From: Desulfurobacteriaceae bacterium
Lineage (GTDB): Bacteria > Aquificota > Aquificia > Desulfurobacteriales > Desulfurobacteriaceae
NCBI GenBank assembly: GCA_027013575.1
Contig: JALWGN010000038.1
Coordinates: 1 to 43,647 of the forward strand
Reading direction: 5' to 3'
Length of the DNA stretch: 43,647 nt
The notes below the pieces were generated by a model. That model was given only the letters and a program-made list of their open reading frames with translations. It ran no database searches and was not told the origin of the DNA. Below are positions 17,888 through 26,475 of this stretch, one piece after another; within the stretch, counting starts at the first letter, position 1; every line of letters starts with the position of its first letter. The position numbers and the translations under genes are program-made.

Positions 17888-18615
17888 GAGCTCTAATCAA
17901 CGCTGTTATAGCCGTATCCTTCGTTATTCTGGTGGCTTCTCTCAGCTTCCTTCTCTACTATAAAGCAACTTTTAAACCTTCGGCCTCTTTTAAGGGGAAA
18001 GAAGAGGTTACTGCTGTTACTCCTTCAGAGAACAGTTCCGCTTCTAGTCCTATCAGCGGGAAGGAGGAAGATGTACCTGATGAAGTACTCTCTCAGGTAG
18101 AGAACCTCAAACCTATAGTTACCTCGTACTTCGTAAGAGTTAAGAACGGTCCTTCACTCTATCCAGCACTGGTGTTTAAAGTTAACTCCAACGGAAAAGG
18201 TCTTACTCTTTACCTTCTTACCTTTTACCCGATGGAGTGGCCGTTCGTTAAAGTTAACATTTTGGGTGAAAGGTTCGGTTCTCCAGGGAAGGTTTACAGG
18301 TGTACAGGGGGGCTACTCCTGCTGGAGTACAGTGTAAGGGGAATCTTTCCCGTTGAAGTAGAAAGGGGAAAGATAGGCGATTATGGGGCTTTAGTCATCT
18401 GGACGGGAAACAGCTTTGATGTAGAGGTTTACGACAGAAAAAAGGGCTGTACAGATAACGGTTTCGTATTTAACCTTGCAGGGGACTTTGCAGGTGTCTG
18501 CTTTGGTGGTAATTTTTACAGTGCAGAGGAGCTCTACTCTACTGTTCCCAATACCTGTACTCTAACTTATGGAAAGGAGGAAGGAAGTGGCAATTTACAG
18601 GGCGAAAACGGATAG
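17884..18615 (+). CDS. Membrane-anchored protein of unknown function, possibly a degenerate trypsin-like fold
   Basis: I do not recognise this 243-residue protein with certainty. It has one N-terminal membrane segment (about 7-26), a Ser/Glu-rich linker and a beta-rich C-terminal domain from about 75. The end of that domain (TDNGFVFNLAGDFAGVCFGG then AEELY) has the spacing of a trypsin-like protease active-site strand, where GDSGGPL would be expected; the catalytic Ser would be Asn. No clear His/Asp partners are visible. Four cysteines in the C-terminal half could form disulfides outside the membrane. It overlaps the DUF2892-type gene by 29 nt. Confidence 0.7.
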   Translation: MRALINAVIAVSFVILVASLSFLLYYKATFKPSASFKGKEEVTAVTPSENSSASSPISGKEEDVPDEVLSQVENLKPIVTSYFVRVKNGPSLYPALVFKVNSNGKGLTLYLLTFYPMEWPFVKVNILGERFGSPGKVYRCTGGLLLLEYSVRGIFPVEVERGKIGDYGALVIWTGNSFDVEVYDRKKGCTDNGFVFNLAGDFAGVCFGGNFYSAEELYSTVPNTCTLTYGKEEGSGNLQGENG

Positions 18616-18841
18616 CTGGTACGTTGAGAGAATAACCTCTTTCCTTGCCGGGTTTTTTGTCTTTTTCAGTGTCCTTTTAGGGCTTATAACCGGTAACAAG
18701 TACTTCTTCTACTTTACCCTTTTCGTTGGTTTTATGCTGATGTTCTACGCTGTAACCGGTCTCTGTCCTTCGTCAATACTTCTCCACAAGCTAGGAGTAC
18801 CTTCTCTTTTAGAGAAGTACTGTAAAGAGGAGAAGAAATAG
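18587..18841 (+). CDS. Small DUF2892/YgaP-type membrane protein
   Basis: About 84 residues with two transmembrane helices (SFLAGFFVFFSVLLGLI and FTLFVGFMLMFYAVTG) followed by LCPSSILLHKLG, the arrangement of the DUF2892 family found as the membrane part of YgaP and often next to sulfur-transfer proteins. The start is GTG at 18587, since AGGAGG (18575-18580) lies 6 nt before it; an ATG at 18569 precedes that ribosome site. Its stop TAG abuts the TTGACA upstream of tRNA-Thr. Role unknown. Confidence 0.8.
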   Translation: MAIYRAKTDSWYVERITSFLAGFFVFFSVLLGLITGNKYFFYFTLFVGFMLMFYAVTGLCPSSILLHKLGVPSLLEKYCKEEKK

Positions 18842-18870
18842 TTGACAACTGCTCTGTAAGGTTCAAATTT
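18842..18870 (+). promoter_or_regulatory. Probable promoter of tRNA-Thr
   Basis: A perfect TTGACA (18842-18847) directly after the preceding stop codon; the -10 at 17 nt spacing is weak (AAATTT, 18865-18870). The predicted start falls a few nt before the tRNA at 18881. Confidence 0.55.
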
Positions 18871-18880
18871 TCCTGAGAGT

Positions 18881-18956
18881 GCTGGCGTAGCTCAGTTGGC
18901 AGAGCGGGGCACTCGTAATGCCCAGGTCGGGGGTTCAAGTCCCCCCGCCAGCACCA
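18881..18956 (+). tRNA. tRNA-Thr (anticodon CGT), CCA encoded
   Basis: Acceptor GCTGGCG/CGCCAGC, D-stem GCTC/GAGC, anticodon stem GGGCA/TGCCC with loop CTCGTAA (anticodon CGT, reads ACG), variable AGGTC, T-arm GGGGG-TTCAAGT-CCCCC, discriminator A and encoded CCA. All stems pair fully. Confidence 0.97.
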
Positions 18957-18971
18957 TTTTACGGAGATTTA

Positions 18972-19745
18972 ATGAGTCGGTTTGCCCTTATTCTTGACTA
19001 TAGCTTTTCAGCAGTTTCCAAAAACTGGAAAGCTGTTCTTGTTTTCTTTCTGATTATCCTTCTCCTTGTTATCCTTCATCTAGTTCCTTTCCTTTCAGCC
19101 GTTGGTCAGGTTGTTCTGTCCCTGGTTGTTACTCAACTGGAAGTTTACTACGGCAAGGAGTTTATTCGTGCAAGGAGCAGGGAAGATCTCATTTCCTTTA
19201 TTGAGAATTCCTCAGTAAAGAAGATATTTTCTGAGAATATTCAGGTTTCTTCTGGCCTTTTCCTCGCTTCTTTTCTTGTAACAACACTTCTCTCTGTTTT
19301 ATCTGTTGCACTTCTGTTTTTAACCGGGCTTATTTACGACTTTAAAAATCTTGAAACCCTTCAGGGAGTTCTTGGGTATGCTCTCCTCTACCTTCTGATT
19401 GTAATTACTCTCTGGTCAACCTACCTCTACCTTTACCCTTTAGGAGTCGGTTACGTTCTTACAAAGGAGGGGTTTGGAGAGGCGTTTCTCGGCTTTTTTA
19501 GAATATTTACTCCCACCTTCCTTGCTAAAAGTTTCAGCTTTGCCTACTTCAAGTTGGTATTCCTGGGAGGTATTCTCTTTACTGTCTTCTCTCTCCTCGG
19601 GATTATCTTTGCCGTTACGGTTATCCTTCTACCTTTAGCTGCGGCCGTTTTCTACATGCTCGCCGTCTTTTTCGGAGCTCTCTCCGCCGAGTGTTACAGG
19701 GTTACCTTTTTAGAGCCTGATAACGGAGCTGGCGTTGACCAGTGA
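18972..19745 (+). CDS. Polytopic membrane protein of unknown function
   Basis: A 257-residue very hydrophobic protein with about five or six membrane helices (first AVLVFFLIILLLVILHLVPF; others near 105-130, 145-170, 190-225 and the C-terminus). I do not recognise it; the layout is that of DUF4013/YciC-like integral membrane proteins. The ATG at 18972 has GGAG at 18963-18966; an in-frame ATG at 18918 lies inside tRNA-Thr and is rejected. Its last 36 nt overlap the convergent yedF gene. Confidence 0.75.
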   Translation: MSRFALILDYSFSAVSKNWKAVLVFFLIILLLVILHLVPFLSAVGQVVLSLVVTQLEVYYGKEFIRARSREDLISFIENSSVKKIFSENIQVSSGLFLASFLVTTLLSVLSVALLFLTGLIYDFKNLETLQGVLGYALLYLLIVITLWSTYLYLYPLGVGYVLTKEGFGEAFLGFFRIFTPTFLAKSFSFAYFKLVFLGGILFTVFSLLGIIFAVTVILLPLAAAVFYMLAVFFGALSAECYRVTFLEPDNGAGVDQ

Positions 19746-20312
19746 CTGAACGACGTCGTAGGCGTTTGACGCAACCCCAACTTCAAGCCGGTCTAAAAGG
19801 CCAAAGTAGTCTAAACAGGTTCCGCAGCAGATTATCTCAACCCCTTTCTCGGACAGTTCTTTAAGGGCAGAGAGTATCTCTTCTTCCGCTCCCTGACAGG
19901 CAAGCTTAACGGCTGTATTTATAAGAATTATCTTTTCCGGCATAGGGTCTGCGTTGAGGAAGGTTTTTATGAACCCTTTTATGAGTATTCTGCCAAGCTT
20001 TGGGTCTTCTCCTACGTAAGAGGAGGCGATAAGAACGGTAGGTCTCTGTTTTTCTGGAGTTTCACTCTTTTCCTCCTCTGTTTTCACCACTTCCTTAGCA
20101 GCTCCCTTGGTTATCTTTATGTAGAAGAGGCCGTCTCTCTCCTCTACCTCTACGGAGCATCCCTCCTTCTGGGCGAAGCGTTTTACGTTCTCCCGCGATG
20201 CTTTGTTGTCAACAATTACGGTTATTACTCCCTCCTCTATTGAAGAGAGCGCCTCTTTTGTTCTCAGTACCGGTATCGGGCAGGCCTGACCTCTGCAGTC
20301 AACGGTTACCAT
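19710..20312 (-). CDS. yedF: YedF-type sulfurtransferase-like protein (TusA + DsrE-like domains)
   Basis: Residues 1-70 are a TusA/SirA domain with the CPxP signature (DCRGQACPIPVLRTKEAL, reactive Cys11); residues about 95-200 form a DsrE-like domain with ICCGTCLDYFGLLDRL. This two-domain arrangement is the YedF family, associated with selenium metabolism and sulfur trafficking. In a sulfur-reducing thermophile a role in persulfide transfer is also plausible. It ends the leuS-lptE operon on the minus strand and overlaps the previous unknown gene by 14 nt. Confidence 0.88.
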   Translation of the reverse strand: MVTVDCRGQACPIPVLRTKEALSSIEEGVITVIVDNKASRENVKRFAQKEGCSVEVEERDGLFYIKITKGAAKEVVKTEEEKSETPEKQRPTVLIASSYVGEDPKLGRILIKGFIKTFLNADPMPEKIILINTAVKLACQGAEEEILSALKELSEKGVEIICCGTCLDYFGLLDRLEVGVASNAYDVVQSLVNASSVIRL

Positions 20313-20616
20313 TCTCTACCTCCTTCAGGAGTTCTTTGAACTTCTCCAGCCTTTCTAAGGTTAACCCTATCTCTGCAACGCTCTTTTCAGCTTTAAGGAC
20401 TTTCCGGTCTATCTGGAGCAGTAACTCACAGGGCAGGCAGTATTCCCTATCTTTCAGGTGTTTTTCCCACATTTCGCTTAAAGGGAGCTCCCCTTCAACA
20501 ACTCCCAGACTCTCCGTTTTCTGCTCCCTGTCTTTTAGGTAGATAAACCTCTTCCCTTCCCACTCTGCTTCAATCAGAGTGTACCTTCTGTCTGTGAACC
20601 TCTTTATAACCTTCAA
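20299..20616 (-). CDS. Unknown protein with CxxC motif, between lptE and yedF
   Basis: I do not recognise this gene. From the TTG at 20616 it encodes about 105 residues: a beta-rich first half (RRYTLIEAEWEGKRFIYLKD) and a helical C-terminal half containing YCLPCELLLQIDRKVLKAE with a CxxC pair. A GTG at 20655 is an alternative start, but it has no good ribosome site, while GAGAGG lies 7 nt before the TTG. Either choice overlaps lptE (47 or 86 nt). It overlaps yedF by 14 nt. The CxxC next to a sulfur-transfer protein hints at thiol chemistry, but this is inference. Confidence 0.65.
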   Translation of the reverse strand: MKVIKRFTDRRYTLIEAEWEGKRFIYLKDREQKTESLGVVEGELPLSEMWEKHLKDREYCLPCELLLQIDRKVLKAEKSVAEIGLTLERLEKFKELLKEVENGNR

Positions 20617-21109
20617 CGTAGAGCCTCTCTGCCACTTCTCTGAATATCTCTTCACCTATTCTTTTTAAACACTCCTTTCTCTTCTCTTCAACCTCTGAGG
20701 CGCTTCCGTAGGCGTCGTAGAAGCCGTACCTTTTAATTTTAAATACGGCCAGAGGGGTTTTGTAGCCGTACCTGATGAGCTTTACCGTTGTGGTTACGGT
20801 AAGCTGGTACTCCCTTGCAATGTCTCTTCTGTCAAACCCAACAGCTACAGAGGAAACGGAATCTACCGAGGGTTTTACCACGATGGAGACGTCGGGTATC
20901 GGTTTTAGATCTACCTTAAAGCGTGGGTCTTCTGAGAAGATGTCGTTTGCTACCTGAGTGAATATTACGTCTAACGCCTCTTCAGAGGTTCTGTTTGTTA
21001 CAGGTTCAAGGTAGATGTGTTCAAGTTTGTGGGGTGCCTCCACCCTGTTGGGGGCAGAAGCACACCCGAAAGAGATAAGAGCCAGAATAAGAAGCAGCAC
21101 AAAACGCAA
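20570..21109 (-). CDS. lptE: LPS-assembly lipoprotein LptE-like
   Basis: A 179-residue lipoprotein with signal peptide and lipobox ISFGC (Cys16). The mature protein has the alternating strand-helix pattern of LptE, starting with HIYLEPVTNRTSE and a central block of strands (REYQLTVTTTVKLIRYG). LptE plugs the LptD barrel that places LPS in the outer leaflet; lptD is encoded about 8 kb away on the same strand. lptE directly after leuS is a common bacterial arrangement, which supports the call. Start is TTG at 21109, 3 nt after the leuS stop. Confidence 0.8.
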   Translation of the reverse strand: MRFVLLLILALISFGCASAPNRVEAPHKLEHIYLEPVTNRTSEEALDVIFTQVANDIFSEDPRFKVDLKPIPDVSIVVKPSVDSVSSVAVGFDRRDIAREYQLTVTTTVKLIRYGYKTPLAVFKIKRYGFYDAYGSASEVEEKRKECLKRIGEEIFREVAERLYVEGYKEVHRQKVHSD

Positions 21110-21112
21110 AGC

Positions 21113-23857
21113 TTACCTCACAACGATGTTGATAATTCTTCCCGGCCTGTAGATAAACTTAACGATCTCTTTCCCCTCTACAGCTTTCCTGACCTTTTCG
21201 TTTGAAAGTGCAATCTTCTTTGCGGTCTCTTCGTCTGCGTTTGAAGGAACTGAGATAACGGCTCTTACTTTGCCGTTTACCTGAACGGGGAGCTCCACCT
21301 CTTCCTTAACGAGGGCGCTGCTGTCAACCTCAGGCCACTTTTCAGCTGAGAGGAGGGTTGTGTGGCCGGTCATCTCCCACATCTCCTCTGCAATGTGGGG
21401 GGCAAACGGAGAGAGCATGATTATCAGCTTCTCAATCGCCTCTTTCAGAGCTCTGTAGTCTCCTTCCACTTCAGGTTTAAACGATGAGACTTCGTTGAAG
21501 AGCTCCATAATGGCGGCAATCGCCGTGTTGAACTTGAACCTCTCTGAGAGCTCTCCGGTAACCTTTTGGAGCGTTTCGTGGGTTTTTCGGCGGAGCTCCT
21601 TACCCTTCCTGGAGAGCTCCTCTGAGAACTCCTGTTCAAACAGGTCTCTCTTCTCTGAAACGAACTGAAACACCCTTCTTAGAAATCTGTAAGCTCCTTC
21701 AATTCCTTCCGTCTTCCACTCAAACTCAGCCTCAGGAGGCGCAGCAAAGAGGACGTAGAGCCTCGTTGCGTCTGCTCCGTACTTCTCCACCATGTCCTGA
21801 GGGTTAACTATGTTGAGCTTAGACTTGCTCATCTTTGAAACTTCGCCGTATTCTTTTTCCAGCCTCTCCATAAGGGCGTCAAAGTCGTCTATAAACTTCT
21901 TAATCTCTTCGGTTCCAAGTAGTAAAACGGCGTTATCTCCAACGGAGATGTGATACCTCTTCATCAGTGAGCCTATGGTTTCGGCCAGCTCCACTCTCTT
22001 ACCAGTTAAGGCCTCTATAAGGGCAGAAACGGGGCTGTTTTCTGTAAGGTTGTAGGCCTTCAGGAGGTTTTTAACGCTTACCCACCGCTTGTTTACCATT
22101 CCCTGGGTTAAAAGGTTCAGGAAGGGTTCTCCCGCCTTAAAGAATACCTCCTGCCTGTCCCCTTCCGGGGCTTTAAAGAGGCCTAAGTCTCTGAGGACTT
22201 TTGTGAAGAACCTTGAGTAGAGCAGGTGTAGAACTGCGTGTTCAATTCCCCCAATGTACTGGTCAACAACCATCCAGTACCCGGCCTCTTTCGGGTCAAA
22301 CGGGAGCTCCTCCTCTTTCGGAGAGCAGAACCTTAAGAAGTACCACGAGGAGTCAACGAAGGTGTCCATTGTGTCCGGGTCTCTCTTTGCAGGGCTTCCA
22401 CACCTGGGGCAGGTAGTGTTTATGAACTCGGGAACCCTCTCTAAGGGGGAACGGCCTTCACCGAGGAGTGGGGCGTTCTCGGGAAGCTTTACGGGGAGCT
22501 CCCCTTCCGGAACGGGAACGATTCCGCACTTCTCACAGTGGACAACGGGTATGGGAGTTCCCCAGTACCTCTGCCTTGAGATGTTCCAGTCTCTAAGCCT
22601 GTACTGGACGGCCTTCTCTCCCTTCCCTCTCCTTTCAAGCTCTTCCGTTATCTTCTCCTTTGCCTCCTCACTCCTTAATCCTGTAAACTCTCCGCTGTTT
22701 ACCAGAACTCCCGGCAGAGTGTAGGCCTCTGTCATCTCTTCGGCTTTCAGCTCTTCACCTTCCGGCGTTATAACAACTTTAATCGGCAGGCCGTATTTCT
22801 TTGCAAACTCAAAGTCCCTCTGGTCGTGGGCGGGAACAGCCATAACGGCTCCCGTTCCGTAGTCCATCAGAACGAAGTTTGCCGTATAAACGGGAACCCT
22901 CTCTCCCGTTAGCGGATGAACGGCATAAACTCCAAGGAACACACCCTCTTTCTCAACCTCTCCGCTCTCCCTCTTTCTCTTCTCAACCCTTCTCATCTTC
23001 TCAACGAAATCTTTAACCGCCTCCTCCTGTTCCGTTCCCTTAGAGAGCTCCAGGGTCAGCGGGTGTTCCGGTGCAAGGGCAACGTACGAAACTCCAAAGA
23101 GGGTGTCGGGTCTCGTTGTAAACACCTCTATGGTCTTTCCCTTCTCTGGAACTTCAAACTTAACCTTTGCTCCAACGCTCTTTCCTATCCAGTTTTTCTG
23201 CATCGTTATTACAGGTTCCGGCCAGTGGCCTTTAAGGAGTTCTAAATCTTTCAAGAGCTCCTCTGCGTAGGCTGTAATCTTCAGGAACCAGCTGTCAATC
23301 TCTTTTTGAACAACCTCTGTTCCACACCTCCAGCACCTTCCCTCTTCGTCAACCTGTTCGTTTGCAAGAACGGTTAAACAGGAAGGACACCAGTTAACGG
23401 TTGCCTTTGCCCTGTATGCAAGCCCTTTCTCAAGCATCTTTATGAAGAGCCACTGATTCCACCTGTAGTAGTCTGGAAGGCAGGTTGCTATCTCCCTGTT
23501 CCAGTCGTAGGAGAAGCCTAACCTCTTCAGCTCCTCCTTCATGTTGGCTATGTTTGAGAGAGTCCAGTCCCTCGGGTGAACTCCGCTCTTAATGGCCGCG
23601 TTCTCTGCGGGGAGGCCGAAAGCGTCCCACCCCATCGGGTGTAGAACGTTATATCCGAACATTCTCTTAAACCTTGCAACAACGTCTCCTATTGAGTAGT
23701 TCCTGACGTGTCCCATGTGGATCTTTCCAGACGGGTACGGGAACATCTCAAGGACGTAGTACTTCCTCTTTGACGGGTCGGGGGAGCTCCTGAAAACTCC
23801 TTTCTCCTCCCAAACCTTTTGCCACTTCTCCTCTATCTTCTTAAAGTCGTACTTCAT
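21113..23857 (-). CDS. leuS: Leucyl-tRNA synthetase, single chain
   Basis: Class I synthetase of 914 residues. The HIGH-type motif is [11 protein letters not shown] (40-50) and the KMSKS loop is [10 protein letters not shown]; between them lie the zinc-binding segments (CPSC...CWRC and CEKC...CPRC) and the CP1 editing domain with [21 protein letters not shown] lysine-rich leucine-specific insertion precedes KMSKS. In Aquifex the enzyme is split into two subunits; here it is one continuous chain. It heads an operon with lptE, the CxxC unknown and yedF. Confidence 0.97.
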   Translation of the reverse strand: MKYDFKKIEEKWQKVWEEKGVFRSSPDPSKRKYYVLEMFPYPSGKIHMGHVRNYSIGDVVARFKRMFGYNVLHPMGWDAFGLPAENAAIKSGVHPRDWTLSNIANMKEELKRLGFSYDWNREIATCLPDYYRWNQWLFIKMLEKGLAYRAKATVNWCPSCLTVLANEQVDEEGRCWRCGTEVVQKEIDSWFLKITAYAEELLKDLELLKGHWPEPVITMQKNWIGKSVGAKVKFEVPEKGKTIEVFTTRPDTLFGVSYVALAPEHPLTLELSKGTEQEEAVKDFVEKMRRVEKRKRESGEVEKEGVFLGVYAVHPLTGERVPVYTANFVLMDYGTGAVMAVPAHDQRDFEFAKKYGLPIKVVITPEGEELKAEEMTEAYTLPGVLVNSGEFTGLRSEEAKEKITEELERRGKGEKAVQYRLRDWNISRQRYWGTPIPVVHCEKCGIVPVPEGELPVKLPENAPLLGEGRSPLERVPEFINTTCPRCGSPAKRDPDTMDTFVDSSWYFLRFCSPKEEELPFDPKEAGYWMVVDQYIGGIEHAVLHLLYSRFFTKVLRDLGLFKAPEGDRQEVFFKAGEPFLNLLTQGMVNKRWVSVKNLLKAYNLTENSPVSALIEALTGKRVELAETIGSLMKRYHISVGDNAVLLLGTEEIKKFIDDFDALMERLEKEYGEVSKMSKSKLNIVNPQDMVEKYGADATRLYVLFAAPPEAEFEWKTEGIEGAYRFLRRVFQFVSEKRDLFEQEFSEELSRKGKELRRKTHETLQKVTGELSERFKFNTAIAAIMELFNEVSSFKPEVEGDYRALKEAIEKLIIMLSPFAPHIAEEMWEMTGHTTLLSAEKWPEVDSSALVKEEVELPVQVNGKVRAVISVPSNADEETAKKIALSNEKVRKAVEGKEIVKFIYRPGRIINIVVR

Positions 23858-23938
23858 TCAGTCCCTCCGTAGCTGGTAAACTTTACTGCCGTAATATTAT
23901 CTTATTCTGGCTAACAGATTGAAGAGAAGGAGGGTTTT

Positions 23939-24367
23939 ATGGAGATTCCTGAGCCGCTTCTTAAAGTTGCTGCCATCTTCTTTGACGTCATTTTCGTTCT
24001 TATCGTTACTTACGTGGTATTTGTCGTAGGCATCAGGCTTTACTGGGCTTTTAAGTCAAAGAGGATGAAGGGACAGGAAGTTCCCGACGTTCCAGAGTTC
24101 CACAGACTGAAAAAGGGAAAGGGGGTTATCTACGTTCACTCTCCCAACTGTAAACCGTGTAAGTTCGTTGACCCTGTTGTAAAGAAACTCTCTAAAGAGA
24201 TGAAGGGGATTTCGTTTGTTAAGGTTAACGCGCTGGAGAACCCGGAGCTTGTGAGAAAGCTCGGCGTTCTTGCTACACCTTCACTGATAGTTACAGAAAA
24301 TGGTAGAGTTAAAGAAGTACTTATAGGACCTGTAAACGAGGGAACCTTAAGGGAGAAGCTGAAGTGA
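23939..24367 (+). CDS. Membrane-anchored thioredoxin-fold protein
   Basis: A 142-residue protein with one N-terminal membrane helix (about 10-36) and a thioredoxin domain with active site C71-K-P-C74 (SPNCKPCKFVDPVV), VKVNALENPELVRKLGV and the cis-Pro region ATPSLIV. The flanking charges (basic FKSKRMKG after the helix) suggest that the thioredoxin domain faces the cytoplasm. AGGAGGG precedes the ATG. It overlaps the beta-CASP nuclease gene by 4 nt. Confidence 0.85.
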   Translation: MEIPEPLLKVAAIFFDVIFVLIVTYVVFVVGIRLYWAFKSKRMKGQEVPDVPEFHRLKKGKGVIYVHSPNCKPCKFVDPVVKKLSKEMKGISFVKVNALENPELVRKLGVLATPSLIVTENGRVKEVLIGPVNEGTLREKLK

Positions 24368-25737
24368 GAATAACCTTTAACGGAGCTGCTCAGGTAGTTA
24401 CGGGAAGCTGCCACCTCGTAGAGGTAGGTGGGATTAAGTTCCTCCTTGATTGTGGCCTCTTTCAGGGTAGTGAAGAGTTAGAGGAGCTCAACCCTAAGCT
24501 TACCTTTGACCCCGAGGAAGTTGACTTCGTTATTCTCTCCCACGGCCACTTAGACCACTGCGGCCGACTTCCCTACCTCGTTAAAAGGGGGTTCAGAGGG
24601 AAGATCTACGCAACCTCCGGAACCATAGACATCTCTCGTCTCATCCTTATGGACGCCGCTCAGGTTCAGGAGGAGCAGCTGAAAACGGTAAACAGGAGGA
24701 GGCTCAGGGAGGGGAAAAGGCCAAGGGAGCTCCTTTACACTTTAGACGACGTCTTTGACACCTTCCACCTCTTCCGCTCCTGTGAATACCACAGGTGGTA
24801 CAGCGTTGGACCCGTTAAGTTTCGCTTTCTTGATGCAGGCCACATTCTCTGTTCTGAGAGCGTTGAGCTTGAAGTTGAAGGAAAGAGAGTTGTATTTAGC
24901 GGAGACATAGGAAACCGCGGAAAACCTCTGATAAGGGACCCTGAGTACCCACACAGGGCAGACGTCGTAATAATGGAGACGACCTACGCCAACAGAAAGC
25001 ACAAGAGCTTTGAGGAATCTGTTAAGGAGTTTAAGGAGGCCATTCTCTCAACCTTTGAAAGAGGGGGCGTTGTTCTCATTCCCACCTTTGCACTTGAAAG
25101 GGCGCAGGACATCCTCTACATACTGAAGAAGATGTACGAGGCGGGAGAGCTCCCCCCCTGTAAAGTCTTCCTTGATTCTCCCCTGGCGATCTCCATAACC
25201 CAGACCTTTAGGCGCCACCCAGAGTGTTTAGAGGAGAGAGTTTTAAGGGAACTCAGAGAGAGGGGAGACATCTTCAACTTCCCCTACCTTGAGTTTACCC
25301 GCAGAGTTGAGGACTCAAAGAGGATTAACGACTACAGAGGAAGGGCAATAATCATTGCCGGGAACGGTATGTGTACCGGAGGAAGGATCCTCCACCACCT
25401 GAAACACAGGGCGTGGGACGAGAGAAACGCCATTATATTCGTAGGATATCAGGCTGAGGGAACTATAGGAAGGCAGATAGTTGAAGGTGCAAAAAAAGTA
25501 AAGATATTCAACGAAACAGTTGCCGTTAAGCTGAAGGTCTACACAATCAACGGCTTCTCTTCCCACGCTGATCGACCTCAGCTCCTTGACTGGGTAAGGC
25601 GAGCTGCAGGAAGGGATTCACAAGTTGTTCTCGTTCACGGTGAGAAGCCGGTTATGGAGGTTTTCGCTCCTGATGTGATGAGGGAAGTGGGAGCGAGGGT
25701 TTTCATGCCGGAGCTCTACACCTCTCTTACTTTTTGA
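24364..25737 (+). CDS. Metallo-beta-lactamase/beta-CASP RNase-like protein
   Basis: A 457-residue member of the beta-CASP ribonuclease family (CPSF73/YSH1-like exonucleases). The zinc motif HGHLDH is at 60-65, later ligands are in GDIGNRG and the Asp/His motifs, and the beta-CASP insert has ETTYANRKHKSFEES, FALERAQDILYIL and MCTGGRILHHLKHR. The final motif GFSSHADRPQLLDW is typical of RNA-processing members. It likely trims or degrades RNA; exact substrates unknown. The GTG start overlaps the thioredoxin gene. The stop codon lies inside the first operator of the pilin promoter. Confidence 0.9.
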   Translation: MRITFNGAAQVVTGSCHLVEVGGIKFLLDCGLFQGSEELEELNPKLTFDPEEVDFVILSHGHLDHCGRLPYLVKRGFRGKIYATSGTIDISRLILMDAAQVQEEQLKTVNRRRLREGKRPRELLYTLDDVFDTFHLFRSCEYHRWYSVGPVKFRFLDAGHILCSESVELEVEGKRVVFSGDIGNRGKPLIRDPEYPHRADVVIMETTYANRKHKSFEESVKEFKEAILSTFERGGVVLIPTFALERAQDILYILKKMYEAGELPPCKVFLDSPLAISITQTFRRHPECLEERVLRELRERGDIFNFPYLEFTRRVEDSKRINDYRGRAIIIAGNGMCTGGRILHHLKHRAWDERNAIIFVGYQAEGTIGRQIVEGAKKVKIFNETVAVKLKVYTINGFSSHADRPQLLDWVRRAAGRDSQVVLVHGEKPVMEVFAPDVMREVGARVFMPELYTSLTF

Positions 25738-25749
25738 CAAGCTGCGTCA
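25735..25749 (+). promoter_or_regulatory. Upstream operator 1 of the pilin gene (TGAC-N7-GTCA)
   Basis: Inverted repeat TGAC-AAGCTGC-GTCA. Its centre (25742) is 22 bp from that of operator 2, i.e. two helical turns, on the same face of the helix. Placed upstream of the sigma-54 box it fits an enhancer site for an NtrC-family activator. Confidence 0.55.
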
Positions 25750-25755
25750 GGTTAA

Positions 25756-25772
25756 GTGACAAAATTTGTCAC
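25756..25772 (+). promoter_or_regulatory. Upstream operator 2 of the pilin gene (perfect palindrome)
   Basis: GTGACAAA-A-TTTGTCAC, 8-bp arms with one central base, containing the same TGAC-N7-GTCA core as operator 1. It lies about 53 bp before the -24 element. Confidence 0.6.
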
Positions 25773-25823
25773 CAATGCCGTTCTCTCCTTATGGAAAACC
25801 TGCTTCTTTCAAGAGTTCAAATT

Positions 25824-25839
25824 TGGCATCAAGTTTGCT
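25824..25839 (+). promoter_or_regulatory. Sigma-54 (-24/-12) promoter of the major pilin gene
   Basis: TTGGCAT...TTTGCT with GG at 25825-25826 and GC at 25837-25838, exactly 10 nt apart as RpoN promoters require. The predicted start near 25850 leaves a leader of about 36 nt with a strong AGGAGGT site before the pilin ATG. Sigma-54 control of pilA is known in Pseudomonas, Myxococcus and Geobacter. Confidence 0.8.
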
Positions 25840-25885
25840 TTATAAATTTTACGAGTAATGAAAACTTAATTAAGGAGGTGCAGTT

Positions 25886-26386
25886 ATGAGAAAACGCTCT
25901 GGTTTCACCCTGATTGAGCTGATGGTCGTTGTAGCCATCATTGCAATCCTGGCGGCTATCGCCATCCCTCAGTACAGGAAGTTCCAGCTCAAATCCAAGA
26001 CGGTGGAGGCAAAGGAAAACCTGGGAGCTATCAGAACTTGTGAGGAAGCCTACAGGGCAGAAAATGACGTTTACAGAACTGCTAGCGCGACTCCAAACAG
26101 CGATCCAACTTCTTCCAAACAGGCATGGCCTGCTACTTCTGATTTTGACGTTATAGGCTTTAAGCCAGCTGGAGATGTTTATTACCAGTACGGTGTTCAG
26201 ACTGATGATTGGACAGACACTGATAATGCTCCTGGTGAAACGGCAACGGATGTTACTCCTCACGATGGACAAGTGGATATCTATATGTGTGCTCGCGGTG
26301 ACCTAGATGGTAATGGAGCTTACGGTGGTTTCAAGACCAACGATGAAGAAACCAAAATTGAGGATGTAAATCCAGGAGAGTTTTAA
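25886..26386 (+). CDS. pilA: Type IV major pilin-like prepilin
   Basis: A 166-residue prepilin: short basic leader MRKRSG, prepilin peptidase site G6|F7, Glu at mature position 5, and the hydrophobic assembly helix FTLIELMVVVAIIAILAAIA. The globular part has a C-terminal acidic loop, RGDLDGNGAYGGF, like calcium-binding loops of pseudopilins. The strong ribosome site (AGGAGGT, 7 nt before the ATG), its own sigma-54 promoter and a terminator right after the gene suggest high expression, as expected for the main fibre subunit. It could serve adhesion, twitching or DNA uptake. A pseudopilin of a secretion system is less likely given the neighbours. Confidence 0.9.
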   Translation: MRKRSGFTLIELMVVVAIIAILAAIAIPQYRKFQLKSKTVEAKENLGAIRTCEEAYRAENDVYRTASATPNSDPTSSKQAWPATSDFDVIGFKPAGDVYYQYGVQTDDWTDTDNAPGETATDVTPHDGQVDIYMCARGDLDGNGAYGGFKTNDEETKIEDVNPGEF

Positions 26387-26392
26387 TTTGTT

Positions 26393-26422
26393 GGAGGGAG
26401 GAGGTTTCCTCCTCTCTCTTTT
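26393..26422 (+). terminator. Rho-independent terminator after the pilin gene
   Basis: A 12-bp stem (26393-26404 with 26408-26419, two G-T pairs), 3-nt loop TTT and a TTTT tract. It separates the strongly expressed pilin from the downstream genes and may act as a partial terminator that sets their ratio. Confidence 0.8.
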
Positions 26423-26475
26423 CGACTTTGTTTGAAACTTGCGAACGGACTGAAAACAACTTTAAGCTAAGAGTT

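Noticed and set aside
18918-18971. Upstream ATG start for the membrane protein after tRNA-Thr
   Set aside because: It lies inside tRNA-Thr; the ATG at 18972 with GGAG upstream is used.
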